Source: Methylobacterium sp. 77
GTDB lineage: Bacteria > Pseudomonadota > Alphaproteobacteria > Rhizobiales > Beijerinckiaceae
Assembly: GCF_000372825.1 (NCBI RefSeq)
Contig: NZ_KB910516.1
Span: 1,272,011-1,336,010, forward strand
Length of the DNA: 64,000 nt
Reading direction: 5' to 3'
In this document: positions 18,939-27,105 of the stretch, piece after piece
Layout: the number at the start of each line of letters is the position of its first letter
Numbering within the stretch: the first letter of the stretch is position 1
Notes under the pieces: model-generated
Seen by the model: only the letters and a program-made list of their open reading frames with translations
Told to the model about the DNA's origin: nothing
Databases searched by the model: none
Made by a program: the position numbers and the translations under genes

Positions 18939-19062
18939 GGCCTTCGGCCTGAGGTGAAGCAAGCCGCGCGATCGGACATCGATGGTTCCGGTCGCGCGGC
19001 ATCGCTCCGTTGTCGTCGACGTCGCCGATGACAAGCTGCCCGACGCATCCTATTTTGACGCC

Positions 19063-19416
19063 ATGACCGATCTTCTTCCCACCGAATCCAAGACGCGGAC
19101 CGCCAAGTTCGGCCTCGGCGCCGTGGTGCGCCACCGGATCTACCGGTTCCGCGGCGTCGTCTTCGACGTGGACCCGATCTTCGACAACACCGAGGAATGG
19201 TGGCTGGCGATTCCCGAGGAGGTCCGGCCGCGCAAGGACCAGCCGTTCTACCACCTCCTCGCCGAGAACGCGGAGAGCGAGTACGTGGCCTACGTCTCCG
19301 AGCAGAACCTCGTCCCCGACACGTCCGGCGAGGCCCTGCGCCATGCCGGCATCTCGGACGTGTTCGAGCAGGATTCGGATGGCGCCTACCGGCTGCGGAG
19401 CGCGCACGCGAACTGA
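19063..19416 (+). CDS. hspQ: Heat shock protein HspQ
   Basis: A 117-residue YccV/HspQ-type protein. TAKFGLGAVVRHRIYRFRGV, FDVDPIFDNTEEWW and QPFYHLLAENAESEYVAYVS are diagnostic. HspQ binds hemimethylated DNA in vitro and acts as a Lon specificity factor in enterobacteria. The ATG at 19063 gives the family length; the frame extends upstream to 18982 without homology. It is closed off downstream by a strong hairpin terminator. Confidence 0.93.
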   Translation: MTDLLPTESKTRTAKFGLGAVVRHRIYRFRGVVFDVDPIFDNTEEWWLAIPEEVRPRKDQPFYHLLAENAESEYVAYVSEQNLVPDTSGEALRHAGISDVFEQDSDGAYRLRSAHAN

Positions 19417-19452
19417 TCGCGACGCGGTTCTCCGTCATCGGCGGCGCGAATG

Positions 19453-19484
19453 AAAAAAGGCCGGGCATCATGCCCGGCCTTTCT
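19453..19484. terminator. Bidirectional rho-independent terminator (hspQ / ialB)
   Basis: A perfect 12-bp stem (aaaggccgggca at 19456-19467, tgcccggccttt at 19471-19482) with a 3-nt loop. It has an A-run on the left and T residues on the right, lies between two convergent genes and can work in both directions. Confidence 0.88.
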
Positions 19485-19514
19485 CGTCTGCGTGATCGTG
19501 TCCGAAACCCGGTA

Positions 19515-20297
19515 TCAGGGCTTCGGAGCCGCTCCTGTGGCCGGGGCGGTGGCAGCGCCGGCGGCGTTCTGCTTCTCGAGGTTCTTGCGCATGTCTTCGC
19601 TGCGCTTCTCGAGCTCGGCCTGGAGCTTCTTCTGCTGCTCTTCCAGCACCTTCGGGTCCACGGCCGGGCCGTCGAAGGCCTTGCCGAAACCGGTCAGCGG
19701 CACGGCGAAGGTGACCTCGCGCTGGGCCTGGTTCTGGACGCTGATGTTGAGGGTGGTGCCCTTCTTCAGCGCGTTCACGAGGTCGTTGCCGACATTGCCG
19801 GCCTCGGCGAAGCAGCCGTTGGGGAAGCACACCGCGAACTTGCCGGGCGTCGCCTGCTGACCGTCGACGGTGAAGCGGATGCCGGGGCTGAGCAACAGGC
19901 CGAGCGGCAACAGGTAGCGCACGACGCGCACGCTCTGCTGGGCGTTCTTCATGTCGTAGACGGCCACCGCGAGGACCGGCTGGCCCTGGTCGGAGACGAA
20001 GTCGCGGGTGGTGTAGCAGACGTCGGTGCTGGTGTTCTGGTCCTTGCCGCAGACCTTGGTCCAGTCGGCCTGCGACGGCTCGGACTTCACGTTGACGATC
20101 TGCGGGCCGGCCGGCTGCTGTGCGGCCGGGGTCGGGCTGGTCGGTGCCGCCGGGGCGGGCGCGGTCGGAGCCGCGGCCTTGCCCTTCGGGGCCTGGGCGA
20201 GGGCCGGTGCCGCCAAGCCCGCACTGCCCATCATGCCGGCCAGGGCGAGGATCGCGGCAGCGCGCATCGGGCGCGCGGGACGGTTGGCAAAGAACAT
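19515..20297 (-). CDS. Invasion-associated locus B (IalB) family periplasmic protein
   Basis: A 260-residue exported protein. The signal peptide (AAAILALAGMMGSAGLA, cleavage near APALA) is followed by a Pro/Ala-rich linker. The IalB domain begins WTKVCGKDQNTSTDVCYTTR, with FAVCFPNGCFAEAG carrying the second cysteine pair, and ends in a charged coiled-coil-like tail (VLEEQQKKLQAELEKRSEDM). IalB homologues are widespread in alphaproteobacteria outside pathogens; their molecular role is unclear. The start at 20297 has AAGGGG about 10 bp upstream; 20324 is an alternative. Confidence 0.87.
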   Translation of the reverse strand: MFFANRPARPMRAAAILALAGMMGSAGLAAPALAQAPKGKAAAPTAPAPAAPTSPTPAAQQPAGPQIVNVKSEPSQADWTKVCGKDQNTSTDVCYTTRDFVSDQGQPVLAVAVYDMKNAQQSVRVVRYLLPLGLLLSPGIRFTVDGQQATPGKFAVCFPNGCFAEAGNVGNDLVNALKKGTTLNISVQNQAQREVTFAVPLTGFGKAFDGPAVDPKVLEEQQKKLQAELEKRSEDMRKNLEKQNAAGAATAPATGAAPKP

Positions 20298-20722
20298 CAG
20301 CTCTGACCCCTTGGATATCATCATGACAAACGAATGCTGCGGCTCTCAATCTCCGCAGGACGTTTCCTGAACTCGATGGTGCGGATCGAAACCCGCGGAC
20401 GGCGTTCGGTCGAGCCCTCGCCGCCCTGGTCCGCGCGGTCAAGCCCTCGGCGCGCGCAAATCACCCGCTCCTGAACCTTAGACGGCCAAACCGGCCTGCG
20501 AAGGTACTGAACGGGGCGCTCAACGCCTCGAACCCGCTCGAACGACCGGGCGGCCTGCTTCCCTGCGGAATGCGGCGAAGACATGACACCTGTGCCGTCC
20601 GCGAGGTCGCGACCGCCCTCGAATGGCCTCTCCCGCAGGGGCACGCTTAAGCAAGGTTTAACCCTAACGCTTCATGACCGAAGGGCACGAGGAGTCGATG
20701 CGCGCGGGGAGTTGAGGCGGAG
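20298..20722. other. Intergenic region, no gene seen
   Basis: About 425 bp between the divergent ialB and the acyl-adenylate-like gene. Frames crossing it lack family similarity and ribosome-binding sites. It must hold both promoters; I see no clear hexamer pair, repeat or terminator. Confidence 0.4.
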
Positions 20723-22018
20723 GTGTCGGCGCAGCCAGCGATCATATCCTTTCGCGACGCCGTGCCCGCGGACCGGCCCGCCCTGCCCGGTCGACGGCCG
20801 GAGACGATCCGTCCCGGCCTCTGCGCGTTGCTCGCGGCGACCGCCCATGCCGATCCAGCCCGAATCGCCTTCGTCGATCCGGCCGACAAGGCCGGCTGGT
20901 CCGGCCGCAGACCCATCACCTGGACCTATGGGGCGGCGGCCGAGATCGTCGCACGCCTCGCCAATGGCCTGAAGCAGTGGCGTCTGCCTCCGGCGAGCCG
21001 GGTCGGCCTCGTCGCCGCGCCCGGATCCGAGACCCTGCTGTCCTACCTCGCCATCGAAGCCGCCGGCCACATTCCCTGCCTCCTGCCCCTGGCATGGGAC
21101 GAGGATACCCTCGTCGCCGGCATCCAGGCCGCCGGCATCCAGGCGGTCCTCACCCAGTCGCGCGTCGCCGGAATGCTGCCGGCCGAATGCCTGTGCCGCG
21201 CGGCATTCCGCTATTTCGGCCTGCGCTACCTCGCGGCCTTCGGGCCGGACGTGCCCGATGGCGTCATCAGCCTCGACGGCATGGTCCTCGACGGGCGCGG
21301 CGGCCCGTTCGCGCCGGGCAGTGCAGGCCTCGTCACCTTCGCCGCCGGCGATCCGGCCCGGCCGATCTATCGTCCCGCGGATGCCCTGATCGCCGCCATC
21401 GCCGTCCACCTCGCCACGACCCGGATCGCGCCGGGCGAGCGCATTCTGAGCCTTCTCGCGCCGGCGGATCTGCGAGGCCTCGTCACCGGCCTCGGCGCCG
21501 CTCTGGTGGCCGGGGCCGGCCTGGAGATGCTCGGCCCGTTCGATGCCGTTCGCCTCGCCGAGGCGCTGGCCCTGCCGGGACCCACCCATCTCGTCGTGCC
21601 GGCCGCCCTGGAGCGCAATCTGGCTGCGAGCCGCTGTCCCGACGGGCTCCACTCGATCACCCTCGCCCACCGCTTGCCGACTCGCCTGCCCGCCCGGTTG
21701 CTCACGCCGGATGCCGGCCGTGGCCCGAGATGGGTGGTCGACGTCCTGGCCTTCGACGAGACGGCGCTTCTCACGATCTCGCGGGCCGACGGGGATCTCG
21801 CCCATCTCCTCGCGGACCCTCATCCGCCGGCGCCGTTTCCGACCCTCCTGGACATCGTCCGGGGCGAGGATGGGCGATTCGCATTCCGGGGCCACGCCAG
21901 TAAGGCGAGCCCTTTGCAACGCGGCATTCCGCCGGAAAAAGCCGCCGATCTCTGGGACGTCTCGGCTTTCGCCGTGACGATATTTGCCGGCCGAGCAACC
22001 GGAATCGCCCGCCGCTGA
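20723..22018 (+). CDS. Degenerate acyl-adenylate (ANL) superfamily protein
   Basis: A 431-residue protein from a GTG start behind GAGGCGGAG. The N-terminal half keeps the outline of AMP-binding synthetases (ITWTYGAAAEIVARLANGLK, SRVGLVAAPGSETLLSYLAI, EAAGHIPCLLPLAWD). At the position of the phosphate-binding loop it has LVTFAAGDPARPIY, without the Ser/Thr/Gly-rich P-loop and Lys, and the C-terminal swivelling domain appears to be missing. It is therefore probably not a working ligase. It might be a binding or scaffold protein, or a gene under decay, although the frame is fully open. I cannot assign a function. Confidence 0.6.
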   Translation: MSAQPAIISFRDAVPADRPALPGRRPETIRPGLCALLAATAHADPARIAFVDPADKAGWSGRRPITWTYGAAAEIVARLANGLKQWRLPPASRVGLVAAPGSETLLSYLAIEAAGHIPCLLPLAWDEDTLVAGIQAAGIQAVLTQSRVAGMLPAECLCRAAFRYFGLRYLAAFGPDVPDGVISLDGMVLDGRGGPFAPGSAGLVTFAAGDPARPIYRPADALIAAIAVHLATTRIAPGERILSLLAPADLRGLVTGLGAALVAGAGLEMLGPFDAVRLAEALALPGPTHLVVPAALERNLAASRCPDGLHSITLAHRLPTRLPARLLTPDAGRGPRWVVDVLAFDETALLTISRADGDLAHLLADPHPPAPFPTLLDIVRGEDGRFAFRGHASKASPLQRGIPPEKAADLWDVSAFAVTIFAGRATGIARR

Positions 22019-22321
22019 TCGGGACAAGGTCAGGTTTCGCCCGACATCCACCGCTGTCGAGCCCGGGCGGGAGCGAGTTGCCGAGCGCCGGTCCGTCTGG
22101 CCAGAAGAAAAATAATTTCTCCTTCATCTGGATAGGGTTGAGGCCTGATCCTCATTTTCCGAGTGAGGGATGAAGGCTGTCCGATGCCCGCGTTCAGCCC
22201 CGGCTCATCGGCTCGGCGTCAGGATAGTTTTCATCATGTCGCCGGCGAACCAACGGCGTTCACGTGTGTTATCGCACGGGTCCCTTCCCAAGGGACGATC
22301 GATGGGCTAACCCTGATAGTC
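22019..22321. other. Intergenic region, no gene seen
   Basis: About 300 bp between co-directional genes. There is a short AT-rich patch near 22105-22130. No convincing hairpin, repeat or frame. Confidence 0.35.
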
Positions 22322-22666
22322 ATGAGTGCGCTGCAACAAGTGCTGGTCGTCGATGATGGTCACCGCGCCATCGATCACTCCCTCGCCGCCGAGCTCGCTG
22401 AGCTGGGTTACGCGAGCGTCACCGCTTCGCTCGAGGCTGCCGACGACGTCCTCGCCGTCATCGCCCGTCCCGCGGCCATCCTTCTCCAGACCTCGTCCCG
22501 CCTCGACCCGGCCTATGCCATGCTCTCGGAGCGCCTGCGCGAGCAGATGCAGCATGCCGGCATCCCCGTCATTGTCATCGATGGACGGACGGGGCGTGGT
22601 GGCGGTTCGGCGATCGACCTGCAGAGCCGCATCGGACCCTATGTCCTGAACCAGCCGGATCTCTAG
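22322..22666 (+). CDS. Response-regulator receiver-like protein (pseudo-receiver)
   Basis: A 114-residue single domain that begins like a CheY-type receiver (QQVLVVDDGHRAIDHSLAAE, then a LGYASVTASLEAADDVLAVI helix). At the phospho-acceptor strand it reads AAILLQTSSRLDPA, where receivers have an Asp followed by a proline turn, and the conserved Lys of strand 5 (near IPVIVIDGRTG) is absent. Phosphorylation is therefore doubtful. The frame is open further upstream to 22163, but the ATG at 22322 fits the domain start. A strong terminator follows. No partner kinase is nearby. Confidence 0.6.
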   Translation: MSALQQVLVVDDGHRAIDHSLAAELAELGYASVTASLEAADDVLAVIARPAAILLQTSSRLDPAYAMLSERLREQMQHAGIPVIVIDGRTGRGGGSAIDLQSRIGPYVLNQPDL

Positions 22667-22723
22667 ATCCAGCGCTCGAGACACGCGCCGCAGGCCGTTG
22701 AAATAAATCGATGATTCCATCCG

Positions 22724-22750
22724 AAGGCGGGCCGGCAGGCCCGCCTTTTT
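22724..22750 (+). terminator. Rho-independent terminator
   Basis: Stem aaggcgggcc (22724-22733) with ggcccgcctt (22738-22747), loop ggca, followed by TTT. It lies 58 bp after the pseudo-receiver stop and faces the end of mfd. Confidence 0.88.
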
Positions 22751-22825
22751 CGATGTTGACCTCTAAGAGGCGAGCCGCATCGAGCCCTTCCTTTGCCGGG
22801 AGCCGGGCCGCTCGTCCGTCCCGCG

Positions 22826-25800
22826 TCAGGCCGCCTTCTTGGCGCGGGCGATCTTGGACAATTCGCGCAGGATCGAGGTCGTGATCTTCAGGCGCGCGGG
22901 GATGGAATCGAGTTCGCGGATGAACACGATGCTCATGTCCGGCCGCACCTTGGCGAAGGAGGCCTGCCCCCCGACGAAGGCGACCAGCCCCTGGGGATTG
23001 GCGAACGACTTGTCGCGGAAATGGACGACGACACCCTTCGGGCCGGCCTCGACCTTCTCCACGTTGGTGTCGCGGCACAGGATCTTGATCGTGACGATCT
23101 TGAGGAGCTGCTCCACCTCGGGCGGCAGCGGCCCGAACCGGTCGATGAGTTCGGCACCGAAGCTCTCCATCTCGGCATCGTTCTCGAGGGTCGAGAGCCG
23201 GCGGTAGAGGCCGAGGCGGACGGTGAGGTCCTCGACGTAATCCTCCGGGATCGTGACCGGTGCTCCGAGCGCGATGGTGGGCGACCAGGCCTCCTCCACC
23301 GGCTCCTCGATACCGGCCTTGAGCGCAGTGACGGCATCCTCCAGCATCTGCTGATAGAGCTCGTAGCCGACCTCCTTGATGTGGCCGGACTGGGCATCGC
23401 CGAGCAGGTTGCCGGCGCCGCGGATGTCGAGATCGTGGGAAGCGAGCTGGAAGCCGGCGCCCAGCGTGTCGAGGGTCTGGAGCACCTGGAGGCGCTTCTC
23501 CGCCTGCACGGTGAGCTGCTTGTTGGCCGGTGTGGTGAACAGGGCGTAGGCGCGGGCCTTGGCGCGCCCGACGCGGCCGCGCAGCTGGTAGAGCTGGGCG
23601 AGGCCGAACATGTCGGCCCGGTGCACGATGAGGGTGTTGGCGGTGGGGATGTCGAGCCCGGATTCGACGATGGTGGTGGAGAGCAGCACGTCGAACTTGC
23701 CCTCGTAGAACGCCGTCATCACGTCCTCCAGCTGGCCCGCCGCCATCTGGCCATGGGCCACCGCGACCTTGGTCTCCGGCATTTCCTGGTCGAGGAAGCG
23801 CTTCACTTCCGCCAGATCCTCGATTCGCGGCACCACGTAGAAGGACTGGCCGCCGCGATAGCGCTCGCGCAGCAGGGCCTCGCGGATCATCAACGCATCG
23901 AACGGGATCACGAAGGTGCGCACCGCCAGACGATCCACCGGCGGCGTCGCGATGATCGAGAGTTCGCGCACCCCGGTCATGGCGAGCTGGAGCGTGCGCG
24001 GAATCGGCGTCGCCGACAAAGTGAGGACGTGCACGTCGGCCTGGAGCGCCTTGAGGCGCTCCTTGTGGGCCACGCCGAAATGCTGCTCCTCGTCGACGAT
24101 GATGAGGCCGAGATCCTTGAACGCCACGTTCTTGGCGAGCAGGGCATGCGTGCCGACGACGATATCGACGGTGCCGGCGGCGAGCCCGGCCCGGTTCTGC
24201 TTCATGTCGGCCGCCGAGACGAAGCGCGAGAGCTGCGCCACCTGGACGGGCAATCCCTTGAAGCGCTCGGCGAACGTCCGAAAATGCTGGCGCGCCAGCA
24301 GCGTGGTGGGCACCACCACCGCCACCTGCTTGCCGCCCATGGCGCCGGCGAAGGCGGCGCGCAGCGCCACCTCGGTCTTGCCGAATCCGACATCGCCGCA
24401 GACCAGGCGGTCCATGGGACGGCCGGCATTGAGGTCGGAGAGGACGGCGTCGATGGCGGTGGCCTGGTCCTCGGTCTCCTCGAAGACGAAACGGGCGGCG
24501 AATTCGCCGTAGAGGCCCTCCGGTGCCTGGAGGCGGGGCGCCTGGCGTACGAAACGCTCGGCCGCGATCTTGATGAGCTGGCCGGCCATCTCGAGGATGC
24601 GCTTCTTCATCTTGGCCTTGCGGGCCTGCCAGGCACCGCCGCCGAGGCGGTCGAGCGCGACTTCGGCATCCTCGGAGCCGTAGCGGGTCAGAAGCTCGAT
24701 ATTCTCCACCGGCAGCAGCAGCAGGCCGCCGGCATACTGGATCTCCAGGCAATCGTGCGGCGCGCCCGCCGCCGTCACCGTCTTGAGGCCGATGAAGCGG
24801 CCGATGCCGTGATCGGCATGGACCACGAGATCGCCGGGCTGCAGGGCTTGGACCTCAAGGATGATGTCCTGTGGCCGCTTCGACTTGCGCTTCTGGCGCA
24901 CCAGCCGGTCGCCGAGGATGTCGCCTTCCGAGATCACCGCGAGCTTGTCGACGGTAAAGCCGGCATCGAGGCCCCACACCGCCACCGCGACGTCGGTGCC
25001 GCGTTTGAGGGCGTTCACCGCCGTGAGGGTGTTGATGGCGATCGGCTTCTTCAAGCCGTGATCGGCCAGCACGCCGCATAGCCGGTCACGCGAGCCGTCG
25101 GACCAGGATCCAAGGATCACGTGATGACCGGATCCCTGCAGCTCCTTCACATGGGCGACCGCGGCGTCGAACACGCTGGCCGTCTCGTCGGCGCGCTCGG
25201 CGGCGAAGGTGCGGCCCGCCTTGCCCTCGCAATCGATCGTCAGGCGCTCCGGGCTTTCGGGGACGGAGAAGGGTGAGAGCCGCGCGACGGACGAGGCGGC
25301 GACCCGCTCCTTCCAGTCGTTCTGGGTCAGGTAGAGCGACGAGGGCCGGAGCGGCTTGTAGGGCGCGACGCCGGGGGACGGCGCCTTCATCGCCTCGGCG
25401 CGGGCGTCGTAATAGTCGCGGATCAGGGAGAGGCGCTCGGCGACGGCCTCCTCGGCCTGTGCGTCGAAGATCAGCGGCACGCCGGGGACGTAGTCGAACA
25501 GGGTGTCGAGATGGTCGTAGAACAGCGGCATCCAATGCTCAACGCCGGCATAGCGCCGCCCTTCGCTGATCGTCTCGTAGAGCCGGTCGTCGCGGGTCGC
25601 CGCGCCGAAGGTGGAGATGTAGCCCTGGCGGAAGCGCCGGATCGTCTCGGTGGTCAATTGAACCTCGCTCATGGGAACGAGGTCGAGGGAGCGCAGGGAT
25701 CCGACGGTGCGCTGGGTCTCTGGGTCGAAGGCGCGGATCGATTCGAGGGTGTCGCCGAAGAAGTCCAGGCGGATCGGGTTCGGCAGGCCGGGCGGCGACA

Positions 25801-26428
25801 GATCGAGAATGCCGCCGCGCACCGCGTATTCGCCGGTATCCCGCACCGTCCCCGTGCGCAGGAACCCGTTGGCCTCGACCCAAGCGGTGACGGTCTCCAT
25901 CGGCACGACGTTGCCGATCGCGGCCGAGAACGTCTCCACCGCGATATGGGTCTTCGGCGGCACGCGCTGGATCAGGGCGTTCACCGTGGTGCAGAGGATG
26001 CGCGGCCGCTCCTCCGACGAGCGCGAGCGCGAGAGCCGCGACAGGGCCGTCATCCGCTGGGCGGCGATGGCGGAGTTCGGCGAGACCCGGTCGTAGGGCT
26101 GGCAATCCCAGGCCGGCACGCTCATCAGCTCGATCTCGGGGGCGACGAAACTCAGCGCGTTCTGGAACGCGTTCGAGCGCCCGGAATCGCGCGCGACGTG
26201 GACCAGCACGGCCGGCCCCTCGAAGCTGCGGGACAGCGCGCGGGCGAGATCCGCCACCACGACGGCGTCGAACCCTTCGGGCACGTTGGCCAGCGTCGGG
26301 CTGTCGCCGCGCTTCAGCGCCTCCAGGGCGCGGGCGAGCGCACCGGATTTCGGCAGCGCGAACCGCGCCGTCTGCGGCTTCGGGGCGGGCACCGCGGGCT
26401 GGGGCTTGGTGGATTGGGACTTTGCCAT
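22826..26428 (-). CDS. mfd: Transcription-repair coupling factor Mfd
   Basis: A 1200-residue Mfd of standard length. The N-terminal UvrB-like modules come first, followed by the RNA-polymerase-interacting CarD-like domain (PGDLVVHADHGIGRFIGLKT) and the RecG-like translocase with Walker A GDVGFGKTEVAL, DEEQ-type box IVDEEQHFG and SATPIPRTLQLAM. The C-terminal TRCF domain closes the protein. It displaces stalled RNA polymerase and recruits UvrA. The start at 26428 (MAKSQSTKPQP) leaves a short basic/Pro-rich leader; upstream extension in frame lacks homology. Confidence 0.97.
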   Translation of the reverse strand: MAKSQSTKPQPAVPAPKPQTARFALPKSGALARALEALKRGDSPTLANVPEGFDAVVVADLARALSRSFEGPAVLVHVARDSGRSNAFQNALSFVAPEIELMSVPAWDCQPYDRVSPNSAIAAQRMTALSRLSRSRSSEERPRILCTTVNALIQRVPPKTHIAVETFSAAIGNVVPMETVTAWVEANGFLRTGTVRDTGEYAVRGGILDLSPPGLPNPIRLDFFGDTLESIRAFDPETQRTVGSLRSLDLVPMSEVQLTTETIRRFRQGYISTFGAATRDDRLYETISEGRRYAGVEHWMPLFYDHLDTLFDYVPGVPLIFDAQAEEAVAERLSLIRDYYDARAEAMKAPSPGVAPYKPLRPSSLYLTQNDWKERVAASSVARLSPFSVPESPERLTIDCEGKAGRTFAAERADETASVFDAAVAHVKELQGSGHHVILGSWSDGSRDRLCGVLADHGLKKPIAINTLTAVNALKRGTDVAVAVWGLDAGFTVDKLAVISEGDILGDRLVRQKRKSKRPQDIILEVQALQPGDLVVHADHGIGRFIGLKTVTAAGAPHDCLEIQYAGGLLLLPVENIELLTRYGSEDAEVALDRLGGGAWQARKAKMKKRILEMAGQLIKIAAERFVRQAPRLQAPEGLYGEFAARFVFEETEDQATAIDAVLSDLNAGRPMDRLVCGDVGFGKTEVALRAAFAGAMGGKQVAVVVPTTLLARQHFRTFAERFKGLPVQVAQLSRFVSAADMKQNRAGLAAGTVDIVVGTHALLAKNVAFKDLGLIIVDEEQHFGVAHKERLKALQADVHVLTLSATPIPRTLQLAMTGVRELSIIATPPVDRLAVRTFVIPFDALMIREALLRERYRGGQSFYVVPRIEDLAEVKRFLDQEMPETKVAVAHGQMAAGQLEDVMTAFYEGKFDVLLSTTIVESGLDIPTANTLIVHRADMFGLAQLYQLRGRVGRAKARAYALFTTPANKQLTVQAEKRLQVLQTLDTLGAGFQLASHDLDIRGAGNLLGDAQSGHIKEVGYELYQQMLEDAVTALKAGIEEPVEEAWSPTIALGAPVTIPEDYVEDLTVRLGLYRRLSTLENDAEMESFGAELIDRFGPLPPEVEQLLKIVTIKILCRDTNVEKVEAGPKGVVVHFRDKSFANPQGLVAFVGGQASFAKVRPDMSIVFIRELDSIPARLKITTSILRELSKIARAKKAA

Positions 26429-26532
26429 CGGATCTGGGTTTGCGAACTCGTGCTGGAAGGAGGCGATGACCCGCCTGGAGCCGATAACCCGTCCGGAATC
26501 ATGGCGCTCCGTCATGTCGCGGCCAGATAGCC

Positions 26533-26600
26533 GAGCCCGGAATCCAAATCCTCGGACGGCGCCCCGGCGTTCACGTCCTGCGGATCTGGATTCCGGGCTC
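26533..26600. repeat. Inverted repeat, 14-bp arms, between mfd and sdhE
   Basis: gagcccggaatcca (26533-26546) and tggattccgggctc (26587-26600) are perfect reverse complements 40 bp apart. It lies in the 220-bp gap between the co-directional sdhE stop and mfd start. No T-run follows, so it may be a REP-like dispersed element or an attenuator-like hairpin. Confidence 0.5.
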
Positions 26601-26647
26601 GCCTTCGGCGTCCCGAAACGACGTCAGGAAAAGGGCAGGTTCCGGCG

Positions 26648-26941
26648 CTAGTGAATCGGCGCGTCGTGCTTATGGAACGACTTGAGGCGCCGGTATACCG
26701 GCGTGTCGTAGTTCTCCGGGGTCTCGTCCTCGCCGGTGAGCCAGCGGAACAGGTCGCGGTCGGGCACCTCGATCAGGAGCTCGAACGTGTCGAGTTCCGT
26801 CTCGGTCAGCGTGCCGATCTCGGCATCGGCGAAACGGCCCATGATCAGGTCCATCTCGCGCATGCCGCGATGCCAGGCGCGGAAGAGGGTGCGGCGCCGG
26901 CGCGGCGACAGGTCGGCGCTGGTGCGGGTGGTTCCGGACAT
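26648..26941 (-). CDS. sdhE: Succinate dehydrogenase flavinylation factor SdhE
   Basis: A 97-residue member of the SdhE/Sdh5 (YgfY) family, which promotes covalent FAD attachment to SdhA. The signature RGxxE is in AWHRGMREMDLIMGRFAD, and the helical bundle continues with LDTFELLIEVPDRDLFRW. The ATG at 26941 gives the usual length; in-frame codons upstream belong to a tandem repeat. It is divergent from recG and upstream of mfd, an arrangement known from other alphaproteobacteria. Confidence 0.93.
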   Translation of the reverse strand: MSGTTRTSADLSPRRRRTLFRAWHRGMREMDLIMGRFADAEIGTLTETELDTFELLIEVPDRDLFRWLTGEDETPENYDTPVYRRLKSFHKHDAPIH

Positions 26942-26954
26942 GGGGTCAGCCTGT

Positions 26955-27002
26955 GATGCTGCGATCCTGGGATCATGTGGTCTCAGGATCCGTGAATCCT
27001 GT
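26955..27002. repeat. Tandem repeat, 3 x 16 bp
   Basis: Three adjoining 16-bp units (gatgctgcgatcctgg, gatcatgtggtctcag, gatccgtgaatcctgt) in the divergent sdhE-recG promoter gap. Each starts with GAT and the spacing is exact, although the units are diverged. Same period and flavour as the repeat at 10657-10720. Confidence 0.5.
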
Positions 27003-27105
27003 TCGCGGCCCCGCACCTTGATGGCGGCAAAGGCCTGCGCTGTCGTCTATATAGACCCGCGCGGTGGCATCACCATGCCCGTTCGCGCGGCTCAACCGGC
27101 TTTGC

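Noticed and set aside
22793..25081. 762-codon open frame opposite mfd
   Set aside because: Composition (His/Glu/Gly-rich, repeated GD, RR) is that of an antisense shadow; mfd is intact beneath it.
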